Assembly (NCBI RefSeq): GCF_003575975.1
Contig: NZ_QQXK01000010.1
Coordinates: forward strand, 53,039 to 117,038
Reading direction: 5' to 3'
From: Galactobacter valiniphilus
Lineage (GTDB): Bacteria > Actinomycetota > Actinomycetes > Actinomycetales > Micrococcaceae
DNA length: 64,000 nucleotides
Shown here: positions 1 to 8,419 of the stretch, in pieces
Layout: each line of letters starts with the position of its first letter
How positions within the stretch are numbered: the first letter of the stretch is position 1
Program-made: the position numbers and the translations under genes
Notes under the pieces: generated by a model
What the model saw: only the letters and a program-made list of their open reading frames with translations
The model's database searches: none
What the model was told of the DNA's origin: nothing

Positions 1-347
1 CCGGCGAGGCGCCTCGGAGTCAGCGGATCCACCTCCGCCGTGGCCTGAGGTAGGGAAGGGGAAACTCGGTCCGGTACTCACGCAGGATCCTGTCAGTCGT
101 TGACGTGCAACAGCTACACCCCGGCGCTAGGAAGCACCAAGGTGCGAGTTTCCATTCTGCCAGGAAAGTGGCCCTTGCCACGCACGACGGCGGGATACTC
201 AGCTCAGGGCGCACCTCACCGCCCGCGCGCGGCGGGCTGGGGGACGGGCTGGAAGGTGCCCACGCGCCGTCGGGCACGTCGCCGACAGCGCCCGGCTTCC
301 GGGACCTCTACGGGCCCGCGCGCGGGGCCCGCAGGGCCGGGACGCGG
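1..347. other. Left-edge stretch with no recognisable gene
   Basis: No reading frame here resembles a known protein, and the short frames present have low-complexity composition typical of antisense or intergenic GC-rich DNA. In relatives a UPF0182 membrane protein gene often follows the ylbL gene on the same strand, but no such coding sequence is visible in these bases; it could lie beyond the window or be absent. Confidence 0.5.
311..331 (-). terminator. Weak GC hairpin after ylbL
   Basis: Seven-base arms cgggccc (311-317) and gggcccg (325-331) enclose a GC alternating loop just past the stop of ylbL. There is no T tract, so terminator function is only inferred from position. Confidence 0.3.
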
Positions 348-1412
348 CTAGCCGCAGCGCTTGAGGCCGGAGGTGTCGGCACCGTCGGCGAGCTGCTGCA
401 GCACCCCGCGGGCCTCCTTGAGCGTCGAGACGGAGTACACGTCGAGCCCGTGCGGCACGCGGCCCGCGAGCTCGGCGCAGTTGTCGGAGGGCGCCAGGAA
501 GACCGTGGCGCCGGCGTCGCGGGCGCCCACGACCTTCTGGGCGATGCCGCCGATCGCGCCGACGTTGCCCTGGGTGTCGATCGTGCCCGTGCCGGCCACG
601 TGCCGGTCGCCGGCGAGGCTGCCTGGCGTGAGTTCGTCGATGATGCCGAGCGCCAGCATGGTGCCGGCGCTGGGGCCGCCGATGTTCTCGATCGCGAAGT
701 CGATCGTGAAGGGCAGCTTGAAGTCGGCGGAGATCACGACGCCGAGCGAGGGCTTGCCGTCCTGCCCCGTGCCGACGGCCAGCTGCACCTCCTGCTCCTT
801 GCCGTCGCGGAGGATCGTGGCCGTGGCCGTGGCCCCGCTGCTCGCGCGCACGGCCTTCTGCAGGGACGCCGGATCGGTGATCGTGGCGCCGTTGAAGGTC
901 AGGACAGTGTCGTTGTCCTTGAGGTTCTTGGCGTTGGTGTCGTTCGCGAGGCCCGCGATGACGGTGCTCGTGGAGTACTCGATCTCCAGCTCGTTGAGCG
1001 CCGCGAGGGTGGCCAGCTGCTGCGAGCCGGTCATCTGCACTGCCGACTCCGCCGACTGCTCCTCGGCCGTGGTCCCGGCGGGGTACTGGTACTCGCGCGG
1101 CACGATGTCCCGCACCGGGTCTAGCCAGGCAGCGATCGTCTCCAGGGCGCTCACGCTGCCGCCTGGCCGGCCCTGCGCCGACACGGTCGTCAGGTCGAGG
1201 CGGCTCTCGGACGGGTACGTCTTGGTCCCCGAGATCTGCACGATCTGCTTGCCCTGCCACTCCCCCAGGGTGTCCACGACCGGCCCGGGCGCCTCGAGCA
1301 CGAAGGACGAGAAGCCGACCAGCGCCGCCAGCGACAGCACGGATGCCACCGTTGTGCTGCGGCGCATCCAGCGATGGGCCGGACTGCCCGGGCGGGCGGG
1401 GGTGACGGACAC
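348..1412 (-). CDS. ylbL: PDZ-containing Lon-like (S16) membrane protease
   Basis: The 354-residue product begins with a basic stretch and one transmembrane segment (about residues 21-39). A PDZ domain follows (about 120-215), then a Lon-type proteolytic domain with the Ser-Lys dyad: Ser248 in GGPSAG and Lys293 in GIAQKV. It is therefore a membrane-anchored serine protease facing the cell exterior, of the YlbL/Rv3194c family, thought to act on secreted or membrane substrates. The GTG start is preceded by caggag seven bases upstream. It is divergent from the zincin-like gene at 1610, the same arrangement as in mycobacteria. Substrates are unknown. Confidence 0.88.
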   Translation of the reverse strand: MSVTPARPGSPAHRWMRRSTTVASVLSLAALVGFSSFVLEAPGPVVDTLGEWQGKQIVQISGTKTYPSESRLDLTTVSAQGRPGGSVSALETIAAWLDPVRDIVPREYQYPAGTTAEEQSAESAVQMTGSQQLATLAALNELEIEYSTSTVIAGLANDTNAKNLKDNDTVLTFNGATITDPASLQKAVRASSGATATATILRDGKEQEVQLAVGTGQDGKPSLGVVISADFKLPFTIDFAIENIGGPSAGTMLALGIIDELTPGSLAGDRHVAGTGTIDTQGNVGAIGGIAQKVVGARDAGATVFLAPSDNCAELAGRVPHGLDVYSVSTLKEARGVLQQLADGADTSGLKRCG

Positions 1413-1597
1413 GGAGTTCTCCTGCTTCTGAAGGCACGACGGCGGGCGGCCGGGTGGGGAGCGACGCTGGCGTGCCGCTGGGCGCGGCCCGGGCGGCGTG
1501 CTGAGAGTGCTCCGGCGTCCCCGAGCACTCTACCGGCGGTGACTGAGGCTCTGCTGTGCCGTGAGCGAACCGCGGGCACCGCGCGGGGCCGCGCGAG

Positions 1598-1603
1598 TAC
1601 CGT
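1598..1603 (+). promoter_or_regulatory. -10 box (TACCGT) of a probable leaderless promoter
   Basis: TACCGT ends six bases before the ATG at 1610, with no Shine-Dalgarno sequence between, so transcription would start at the start codon. Confidence 0.5.
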
Positions 1604-1609
1604 GGTGCC

Positions 1610-2983
1610 ATGGCCGAGAACGATCACCGTCCAGACCCCGACGACGACCAGCCCCAGGATCCGCTCTCCCGCATGTTCGGGCAGTTCATGAACCAGGGCG
1701 GCGGCGGCATGCCGGACGCCTCCTCGATGCAGGCGATGTTCTCGCAGCTGCAATCCTTCTTCGGCGCCATGGCCGCCGGCGGGACGGGTCCAGTGAACTG
1801 GACCCTCGCCAAGGAGACCGCGCAGCGCGCCGTCGCCGAGGAGAGCACCGTGACGCAGGCCCAGGCCAGCGACGTGTTCGAGTCGGCCCAGCTGGCCCAG
1901 CTCTGGCTCGACGCCGCCACCGACTTCCCCGACGCCAACGGCCAGCCGCGCGCCCTGCGCCGCTCGCAGTGGGTCGAGGCCAGCCTCCCCCAGTGGCAGA
2001 GCCTGGCCGAGCCCGTCGCCGCCTCGGCGGCCGAGGCCGTCTCCGGCTCCCTCGCGAGCCAGATCCCGCCGGAACTGGCCGGCTTCATGGGGCAGGCCGG
2101 CGGCATGCTCTCCTCGCTCGGCGGGACGCTGTTTGGCGCCCAGCTGGGCGGCGCCGTGGGCTCGCTCGCCTCCGAGGTGCTCAGCGGCACCGATGCGGGC
2201 CTGCCGCTGGCCGGCAAGACGTTTGCGCTCGTCTCCCAGAACGTCGACGCCTTCATCGACCAGCTCGATCTCCCGCGCCAGGAGGTGGTCCTCTACCTCG
2301 CGCTGCGCGAGTCGGCCCACCTGCGCCTCTTCCACGGTGCCCCGTGGCTCCAGGAGCACGTGCTCGGCCTCGTCAAGGACTTTGCCTCCGGCATCAACAT
2401 CGACACGAGCGCCATCCAGGAGCGCCTGCAGGGCGTGGATCCCACCGATCCCGCGGCGCTGCAGGAGCTCATGAGCGGCGGCCTCGTGGCCCCGAGCACC
2501 ACGCCCCGCCAGCGCGCTGCCCTGGATCGCCTCGAGACCACCCTGGCGCTCATCGAGGGCTGGGTCGATGCCGTCGTCACCGCCGCCTCGACCAATCTGC
2601 CCTCGGCTCCGGCCCTGCGCGAGATGCTGCGCCGCCGCCGCGCCACGGGTGGCCCGGCCGAGCAGGCCTTTGCCGGGCTCGTGGGCCTCGAGCTGCGCCC
2701 GCGCCGCGCCCGCGAGGCCGCGGCGCTGTGGGAGAAGATCGCCGCCGAGCGCGGAGCGAGCGAACGCGATGCCCTGTGGGCCGAGCTGGGGCTCGTGCCC
2801 ACGGCCGAGGATCTCGACGATCCCGACGGCTTCTTCGATCGCCGCGCCCTGATCGGCGCGAGCGACGACGAGTTCGATGCCGCGCTCTCGGCCTGGCTGG
2901 ACGGCACGCCGGAGGGCGAGAAGCCGGAGGGCGAGGGCCCGGACGAGCCGACGCCTGGCGACGGCGACACCCCGCGGGCGTAG
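1610..2983 (+). CDS. Zincin-like putative metalloprotease/hydrolase (DUF2342)
   Basis: A 457-residue soluble protein of the Zincin_2 family (Rv3195-like), often annotated as a zinc-dependent metalloprotease or F420-biosynthesis-associated hydrolase. The N-terminal 60 residues are acidic and Gly/Met-rich and likely disordered. The family hallmark is seen at residues 233-247: RESAHLRLFHGAPWL, a degenerate HExxH-like helix (ExxH). The C-terminal 30 residues are a Gly/Glu/Pro tail. No signal peptide is present. The gene appears to be leaderless. It sits divergently from ylbL and convergently with the HELAH peptidase gene. Enzymatic activity of this family is not well established. Confidence 0.8.
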   Translation: MAENDHRPDPDDDQPQDPLSRMFGQFMNQGGGGMPDASSMQAMFSQLQSFFGAMAAGGTGPVNWTLAKETAQRAVAEESTVTQAQASDVFESAQLAQLWLDAATDFPDANGQPRALRRSQWVEASLPQWQSLAEPVAASAAEAVSGSLASQIPPELAGFMGQAGGMLSSLGGTLFGAQLGGAVGSLASEVLSGTDAGLPLAGKTFALVSQNVDAFIDQLDLPRQEVVLYLALRESAHLRLFHGAPWLQEHVLGLVKDFASGINIDTSAIQERLQGVDPTDPAALQELMSGGLVAPSTTPRQRAALDRLETTLALIEGWVDAVVTAASTNLPSAPALREMLRRRRATGGPAEQAFAGLVGLELRPRRAREAAALWEKIAAERGASERDALWAELGLVPTAEDLDDPDGFFDRRALIGASDDEFDAALSAWLDGTPEGEKPEGEGPDEPTPGDGDTPRA

Positions 2984-3004
2984 AGCCCCGCACCGCAGCA
3001 CCAC

Positions 3005-3047
3005 CGCGGGCCGCGAACCATGCTTGAAGCACGGTTCGCGGCCCGCG
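3005..3047. terminator. Bidirectional terminator hairpin
   Basis: Perfect 15-bp arms (3005-3019 and 3033-3047) extend, after one mismatch, into tgct/agca around a short loop. The hairpin lies between two convergent genes. Confidence 0.75.
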
Positions 3048-3127
3048 CCGCGTCGATGGCGGACCCGCCGCGAGGCGCGTGGGGCTCGCGTTCGGCTGCC
3101 TCCCGGATGCCGCCGGACGCCGCCGGC

Positions 3128-3763
3128 TCAGTAGCGGCCCCAGTCCCCGTCGTCCTCGTCCGGCTGCCAGTCCCGCATCCAGTCCTCGTCCGGCTCCGCG
3201 GCCGGAGGCGGCGCTCCGCTCGGGCCTCCGGCCCTGGCGGTGGCCCACTCGACCCCGTGCAGGAAGGCGTGCGCCTCGGCGTGGCGCGGGTAGCAGGCCT
3301 CGAGCGACTTGAAGTACGGGCCGTGCCCGTCGTCGGCGATGAGGTGCGCGAGCTCGTGCACGAGCACGGCGTCCTGGACCCAGGCCGGCATGTCCCGCAG
3401 GCGCTCCGAGACCCGGATGCTGCCGTCCACGGCCGTGGCCGAGGCCCAGCGGCGCTGCTGGTTGCCGACCCAGCGCACGGAGCTGGGCGCGGCGCGGCCC
3501 TCGAGGTAGCGCTCGCTCAGCGCCCTGGCCCGTTCAAGGAGCTCGCCGTCGCTGCGCGGAACGCGGGTCTTGCGCTTGAGCATGCGCTCCAGCATGGTGG
3601 CGACCCATTCCTCCTCCTCGGCAGCGCTCAGGCGCGCCGGGATGGAGACCACGGCCGTGCCGTCCCGCCACGCCGCGGAGACGGTGCGCGTGCGGCGCGT
3701 GGAGCGCACCACCTTGACCCGCAGGCCGTCCTGCCTGGTGAACTCGCGTTCGCGCTGCGCCAT
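3128..3763 (-). CDS. YgjP/SprT-like zinc metallopeptidase (DUF45, M48-type)
   Basis: A 211-residue protein with a HELAH zinc motif at residues 136-140 and a third likely ligand His147 (in DDGHGPYF). The spacing is typical of the YgjP-like WLM/M48 families. The N-terminal region is basic. The C-terminal 40 residues are acidic, Trp/Asp-rich and poorly conserved in style. No signal peptide or membrane segment is seen, so it is a cytoplasmic enzyme with an unknown substrate. An [11 protein letters not shown]hine-Dalgarno precedes the ATG. About 290 bases without a gene separate it from the divergent ThiF-like gene; both starts there have good ribosome sites but no clear promoter boxes. Confidence 0.82.
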   Translation of the reverse strand: MAQREREFTRQDGLRVKVVRSTRRTRTVSAAWRDGTAVVSIPARLSAAEEEEWVATMLERMLKRKTRVPRSDGELLERARALSERYLEGRAAPSSVRWVGNQQRRWASATAVDGSIRVSERLRDMPAWVQDAVLVHELAHLIADDGHGPYFKSLEACYPRHAEAHAFLHGVEWATARAGGPSGAPPPAAEPDEDWMRDWQPDEDDGDWGRY

Positions 3764-4053
3764 GGTGACGCTCCCTCCTTCGACCGCCGGTGCCCGGCGT
3801 GAGCGGCCGGCGATCCCGCCCGTTCTTCCCCCACGACGCTACCGCCCCGAGGCTCCCTGCCGCGCACCGCGCAGCCCCCGCGGTGGAGCGTTCGCCGCGG
3901 TGAGGGAAACGGCGGGCGCCGGGCGGCCGGGCCGCTCCGCCGCCGCTGTGGATAACCCGGGCGGGCCGGGGCCCGGCCGTGGCAGGGTGTGCCTCCCGGC
4001 GCCGCAGGGGTGCCGCCAGCCAGGCCGCTCGCGGCCCAGCCCCAGGAGGAAGC

Positions 4054-5067
4054 ATGCGGATCAATCCCAGCTGGCGCGTGAGCTGGCCCGACGAGCACAC
4101 CGTCCGCGTCGGTTCCGGCCCCGAGGCCCTCGTGCTCGCCGACGTGGCGCCGCCACTAAGGCGCTGGCTCGAACGGCTCGCGCGGGAGGGTCTCTCCGAC
4201 GCCGCCCTCGCCGGTGCGCCGGAGGAGCTCCGGGCGCTCGTCGGGCGCCTCGCCCCGGCCCTCATGGAGGACGCGGAGGAGGGCGCCGCGGCCCGCGCCG
4301 TGCCGGGGCTGGCCGGCGACCGCCTGCGCAGCGACGCCCACGCCTGGGCCTCCGCCTACGGCCCGGGCGTGGGCAGGGTGCTCGAGCGCCGGCACCGGGC
4401 CCACGTCTGGATCTCCGGCCTCGACCGCTGCGGGCTGTCCCTCGCGCTGGAACTGGCGGCGGCCGGCGTCGGGCGGCTCAGCGTGAGGGACCGCGGCAAG
4501 CTGGAACCCGGGGACCTGGGCGGCACTCCCCTGCGCCTGACAGAACTCGGGCTTCCCCGCTCGGCGGCGCTCGCCCGCCACGTGGGGAGGCTCTACCCCC
4601 ACACCCATGTGCTGGCGCCCGTGGCGCTCCACGACGCCGTGCGCGGCATCGACCTGGCCGTGCTCGTATGCCGGGACGGGCTCGCGGCGCGCGACGTCGC
4701 CCGGCTCAGCGCCGCCGGCGTGGCCGCCCTGCCGATCGTGTTCCACGAGTCCGGCTTCTCGGTGGGGCCGCTGCACCTGCCCGAGGCGCCGGGCTGCGCC
4801 GCGTGCAGGTGGGAGGCCTGGCCCCTCGCCGAGGAGCCGTCCGCCGCGGCCGACGGCTCTCCCAAGACCAGCCCGCAGCCGGAGGAGGCACCCGAGACCA
4901 CCTCGGCGCTGCTCGCCGCCGCGCTGGCAGCCCAGAGCGTCGTCATGGTCCTGGACGACGTCAACCTGCCGAGCCTCGTCGAGGGGCGCTACGTCTGCAC
5001 CCTGGGCTCGGCGGCCGTGCACTTCGAGCCCCTGCCGGCCACGTGCGGGCACCGCCTTGCCGCCTAG
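4054..5067 (+). CDS. Degenerate ThiF/E1-like protein
   Basis: A 337-residue protein. Residues about 115-230 resemble the Rossmann core of ThiF/MoeB/E1 adenylyltransferases, including an AAAGVGRLSVRD strand-loop and a DLGGTPLR segment matching the E1 signature (V-EP-DLG-). However, the nucleotide-binding loop reads SGLDRCG instead of GxGxxG, and only one CxxC pair (CAAC, 248-251) remains of the usual zinc site. It may bind a peptide or partner rather than adenylate it. The start at 4054 is preferred over an upstream in-frame ATG at 3979 because AGGAGGA lies four bases before it. It corresponds by position to Rv3196 of mycobacteria. Function is unknown. Confidence 0.6.
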   Translation: MRINPSWRVSWPDEHTVRVGSGPEALVLADVAPPLRRWLERLAREGLSDAALAGAPEELRALVGRLAPALMEDAEEGAAARAVPGLAGDRLRSDAHAWASAYGPGVGRVLERRHRAHVWISGLDRCGLSLALELAAAGVGRLSVRDRGKLEPGDLGGTPLRLTELGLPRSAALARHVGRLYPHTHVLAPVALHDAVRGIDLAVLVCRDGLAARDVARLSAAGVAALPIVFHESGFSVGPLHLPEAPGCAACRWEAWPLAEEPSAAADGSPKTSPQPEEAPETTSALLAAALAAQSVVMVLDDVNLPSLVEGRYVCTLGSAAVHFEPLPATCGHRLAA

Positions 5068-5148
5068 TCGGAGCTGGTACCGCGGAAGGCCGACCCCGCG
5101 CTGGGCTCGCCACCGACACCGCGGGCGGTGCGCCCCTCAGACCGCTTC

Positions 5149-7251
5149 CTAGCGCAACCCGGCGAGAACGGAGAGCAGGTCCTCCCCGAAGCGCTCGAGC
5201 TTGGAACGGCCGATGCCCGGAATCGCCAGGAACTCCTGCGGCGTGCGCGGCATCTCCTCGGCGAGCGCCATGAGCGTCGCGTCGGTGAAGATGACAAACG
5301 CCGGCAGGCCCGCCTCCTTCGCGGCGCCGGAACGCCACTCGCGCAGCGCCTCAAACACGCCCTCGTCGTAGCTGGACGGGCACGTGGAGCAGCGGCGGAG
5401 CTTGCGCTCGCTCGGCGTCTCCAGGGTGGCGCCGCAGACGCGGCAGCGCACCGGGCCCGCCGCGCGCTTGCCGCGCCGCGCGCCCGCCTCGAGGCGTTCC
5501 TCGCCCCGGCCGGCGGGGGCGAGGCCCTGCAGGAAGCGCGTGCGGCGGCGGCGCCCCCGCCCGCCCGTGGTCCGCGAGAGCGACCAGCTCAGGATGATGC
5601 GGCGCTGGGCACGGGTCACGCCTACATAGAAGAGCCGGCGTTCCTCGTCCACGTCGGCCTGGGTCTGCGCGAAGGAGATGGGCATGAGGCCCTCGCTGAG
5701 CCCTGCCAGGAAGACGACCTCCCATTCCAGGCCCTTCGAGGAGTGCAGCGAGGCCATCGTGACGCCCTCGACCACGGGGGCATGAGCGGTCGCCGCGCGC
5801 GCCTCGAGTTCGCCGGCGAAGGCCTCCATGGTGAGGTACTCCCCCTCGCCCCGGGCGGCATCCAGTTCGTCGGCGAGCGCCACCAGCGCCGCGAGGGATT
5901 CCCAGCGCTCGCGCACGGCACCGGCCGCTGTGGGGGCGTTGGGCTGCCAGCCAAGCGAACCGAGCAGATCGCGCGTGAGCGTGGTCGCGTGTTCGAGCGG
6001 GGCGTTGCGCGCCGAGGAGCGGATCTGGGCCAGGCCCTCGCGCACCTCCCGGCGCTGGAAGAAGCGCTCGGCGCCGCGCAGCTGGTAGCCGATCCCGGCG
6101 GTGGACAGGGCGCGCTCGATCGCCTCGGACTGCCCGTTGGTGCGGTAGAGCACCGCGATGTCGCGCAGGCGCGTGCCCTCCTTGGCGAGCTGGGCGATGC
6201 GCTGCGCGATGAACGCCGCCTCCGCCTCGTCGTCCGGCAACTCGTGGTACTCGGGCTCCGGGCCGGCCTCGCGCTGGGCGATGAGTTCGAGGGGCTTGGC
6301 CCAGAGCGCGCCGCGCTGCTCGAGGCCGCGCTCGGGATGGCGCGAGGAAAGCAGCCGGTTGGCCAGGTGCACCACCTGAGGGGTGGAGCGGTAGTCGCGC
6401 ACGAGGTGGACCTCGCGGGCGCCCGGGTGGGTGCGCGTGAATTCGAGCAGATGGCGCGGGGTGGCGCCCGTGAAGGAGTAGATGGTCTGGCTGGGATCGC
6501 CGACCACGCAGACCTCCCCGCGGCCACCCACCCAGAGATCCAGCAGCCGCTGCTGCAGGGGCGAGACGTCCTGGTACTCGTCCACCGTGAAGTGCCGGTA
6601 CTGCGAGCGCACCTGCGCCGCCACGCGTTCGTCGTCCTCGAGGATGCCCACCGTCAGCAGGAGCACGTCCTCGAAGTCGATGAGGCCGCGGTCGTTCTTG
6701 ACGTCCTCGTAGGCCTGATAGACGCGGGCGAGCGCCTGGTGATCGAGCTCGCCCACGGCGTCGCGGCGAATGGACGGGGCCGCATAGCTCTCCGGCGTGA
6801 GCATGGAGACCTTGGCCCACTCGATCTCGCCGGCGAGGTCGCGGACGGTGGCGCGGTCGGCGGGCAGGCGCAGGCGGCGGGCCGCCTCGGCCACGAGCGG
6901 CGCCTTGTGGTCCACGAGCGAGGGCAGCAGTCCGCCCACGGATTGCGGCCAGAAGTACTGCAGCTGCCGCAAGGCGGCGGCGTGGAAGGTGTGGGCCTGC
7001 ACGCCGGCGGCGCCCAGGCCGCGCAGGCGCGTGCGCATCTCCGCGGCGGCGCGGGCCGTGAACGTCACGGCGAGCACCTGCTGGGGCACGTATTCACCGG
7101 CGGCCACGCCGTGGGCTATGCGGTGCGTGATGGCGCGGGTCTTGCCCGTTCCGGCGCCGGCGATGACGCACAGCGGCCCGTGGAGGGTGCTCGCGACCTC
7201 GAGCTGCTCGGCGTCGAGCCCGGCGAGGATGCGCTCGGTCTCCGCGCTCAC
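5149..7251 (-). CDS. uvrD2: ATP-dependent DNA helicase UvrD2 (SF1, with HRDC)
   Basis: A 700-residue superfamily 1A 3'-5' helicase, the same length as mycobacterial UvrD2. It starts at a GTG overlapping the nudC stop by four bases (GTGA). Motifs visible are Walker A (GAGTGKT, near residue 30), the DEYQD Walker B, QTIYSFTGA (motif III), YRSTPQ (motif IV) and VTRAQRR (motif VI). It ends with a tetracysteine linker (CRVC...CSTC) and a C-terminal HRDC domain (EMPRTPQEFLAIPGIG). In mycobacteria this linker lets the HRDC engage the motor. It acts in DNA unwinding during repair or replication fork maintenance. A larger open frame continues upstream in nudC but is only a shadow. Confidence 0.93.
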   Translation of the reverse strand: MSAETERILAGLDAEQLEVASTLHGPLCVIAGAGTGKTRAITHRIAHGVAAGEYVPQQVLAVTFTARAAAEMRTRLRGLGAAGVQAHTFHAAALRQLQYFWPQSVGGLLPSLVDHKAPLVAEAARRLRLPADRATVRDLAGEIEWAKVSMLTPESYAAPSIRRDAVGELDHQALARVYQAYEDVKNDRGLIDFEDVLLLTVGILEDDERVAAQVRSQYRHFTVDEYQDVSPLQQRLLDLWVGGRGEVCVVGDPSQTIYSFTGATPRHLLEFTRTHPGAREVHLVRDYRSTPQVVHLANRLLSSRHPERGLEQRGALWAKPLELIAQREAGPEPEYHELPDDEAEAAFIAQRIAQLAKEGTRLRDIAVLYRTNGQSEAIERALSTAGIGYQLRGAERFFQRREVREGLAQIRSSARNAPLEHATTLTRDLLGSLGWQPNAPTAAGAVRERWESLAALVALADELDAARGEGEYLTMEAFAGELEARAATAHAPVVEGVTMASLHSSKGLEWEVVFLAGLSEGLMPISFAQTQADVDEERRLFYVGVTRAQRRIILSWSLSRTTGGRGRRRRTRFLQGLAPAGRGEERLEAGARRGKRAAGPVRCRVCGATLETPSERKLRRCSTCPSSYDEGVFEALREWRSGAAKEAGLPAFVIFTDATLMALAEEMPRTPQEFLAIPGIGRSKLERFGEDLLSVLAGLR

Positions 7252-8240
7252 TTGCCCTCCCCCGCGCCGTTGCCGCCGTTGGGGTCCACGGCCGGGGCGG
7301 CGGGCGGCTGGGGCAGCTCGCCGCCGAACCAGCGGCCCAGCAGCGCGCCGGCGATGGAGATCCCGCCGGGGATGCCGATGCGGCCGGACTCCACCTCCGC
7401 CGCCAGCTCGGCGCGCGTAAACCAGCGTGTGGAGACGATCTCCTCGCCGTCCGGCGTGGAGTCGGTGCCGAGCGCCCGGGCGGTGAAGCCAAGCATGAGG
7501 GAGGCGGGGAAGGGCCAGGGCTGGGAGCCGGCGTACACGGGGGCGTCGAGGCGCACCCCCGCCTCCTCCTGCACCTCGCGCGCGGCCGCCTCCTCGAGGG
7601 ATTCGCCCGGCTCCACGAAGCCGGCGAAGAGCGAGTAGCGATCGCCGCCCCAGGCGGCGTTCGCGCCGAGCAGGACGCGGTCCTCGTCGTCCGTCACGAG
7701 GACGATGACGGCCGGGTCGGTGCGCGGGAAGTGCTCGGTCCCCTCGGCGGTGCAGCGCAGCACCCAACCGGCGTCGATGGCCTCGGTGGGGGCGCCGCAG
7801 CGCGCGCAGAAGCGCGTGACGCGGTGCCAGTGCACGACGGCGCTCGCCTGGGTCAGGAGCGCCGCCTCGCCGAGCGGCAGCTCGGCGCCGACCTCACGCA
7901 GGCCGGCGAGCGCGGCGCCGCGCGCCGCCGCCACGGGGGCGAGGGCCTCCTCGGTGACGGCCGCGGTCACCCAATCCACGCCGTCGAGCCGTCCGAGCCA
8001 GACGAGCGTGCCGGCGGCGGCCAGCTCCTCCCGGACCTCCGAGGCCAGCGGCGCGGCGAGGGTCGCGCCGAGGACGGGGGTGCGCCCGCCCGCCAGCAGG
8101 AGCGCGCGCGTGGCGGGCGCCTCGAGGGCAGCGTCAAGCCAACCCTGGGAGCGGCGGTCCTCGTCTCCCCTGTCCACGGCCCCTCCGGTCAGGAAGAGCG
8201 GGCCGAGGGATCCGGGCGCGGGAGAGGAGGCAAACGTCAT
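7248..8240 (-). CDS. nudC: NAD(+) diphosphatase (NUDIX, NudC type)
   Basis: A 330-residue enzyme that hydrolyses NAD(H) and can remove NAD caps from RNA. The NUDIX box spans 207-229 (GFVEPGE...REVQEEAGV), and the NudC-specific SQPWPFPAS follows at 239-247. The zinc ribbon is partial: CARC and one later Cys (RCTAEGTEH), with the fourth position not Cys, as is common in actinobacterial homologues. The ATG at 8240 is chosen because TACCGT lies seven bases upstream (leaderless pattern) and homology begins soon after. The longer in-frame extension to 8402 lacks similarity. It overlaps and is probably cotranscribed with uvrD2. Confidence 0.9.
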   Translation of the reverse strand: MTFASSPAPGSLGPLFLTGGAVDRGDEDRRSQGWLDAALEAPATRALLLAGGRTPVLGATLAAPLASEVREELAAAGTLVWLGRLDGVDWVTAAVTEEALAPVAAARGAALAGLREVGAELPLGEAALLTQASAVVHWHRVTRFCARCGAPTEAIDAGWVLRCTAEGTEHFPRTDPAVIVLVTDDEDRVLLGANAAWGGDRYSLFAGFVEPGESLEEAAAREVQEEAGVRLDAPVYAGSQPWPFPASLMLGFTARALGTDSTPDGEEIVSTRWFTRAELAAEVESGRIGIPGGISIAGALLGRWFGGELPQPPAAPAVDPNGGNGAGEGK

Positions 8241-8247
8241 GGTCTCC

Positions 8248-8253
8248 ACGGTA
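8248..8253 (-). promoter_or_regulatory. -10 box (TACCGT) for nudC-uvrD2, leaderless
   Basis: On the minus strand TACCGT ends seven bases before the ATG at 8240. Confidence 0.5.
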
Positions 8254-8407
8254 GTCCGCCGGGGCGACGCGGCCTCCATCGGGACGCGCCGCGGGGGCGC
8301 AACTGCGCCCTCTTCGGGGCCTGTGAGGGGAGGCTCACACGACGCCCGCCGCACACTCAAAGCGCGACGCGCCGGGGTTTCCCGGTCCGCGGGCCCGCAC
8401 AAGCACG

Positions 8408-8413
8408 TACGGT
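8408..8413 (+). promoter_or_regulatory. -10 box (TACGGT), leaderless
   Basis: TACGGT ends six bases before the GTG at 8420, back to back with the nudC promoter. Confidence 0.5.
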
Positions 8414-8419
8414 GGGCAC

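Noticed and set aside
1..347. tRNA or integration site at the left edge
   Set aside because: No cloverleaf, TTCRA arm or direct repeat could be recognised.
3020..3802. Long open frames antisense to annotated genes, here and across the window (for example 12757-15237 and 15351-19016)
   Set aside because: High GC makes stops rare in antisense frames; the translations are Arg/Gly/Ala-rich with no family motifs, while the opposite strand carries complete conserved proteins.
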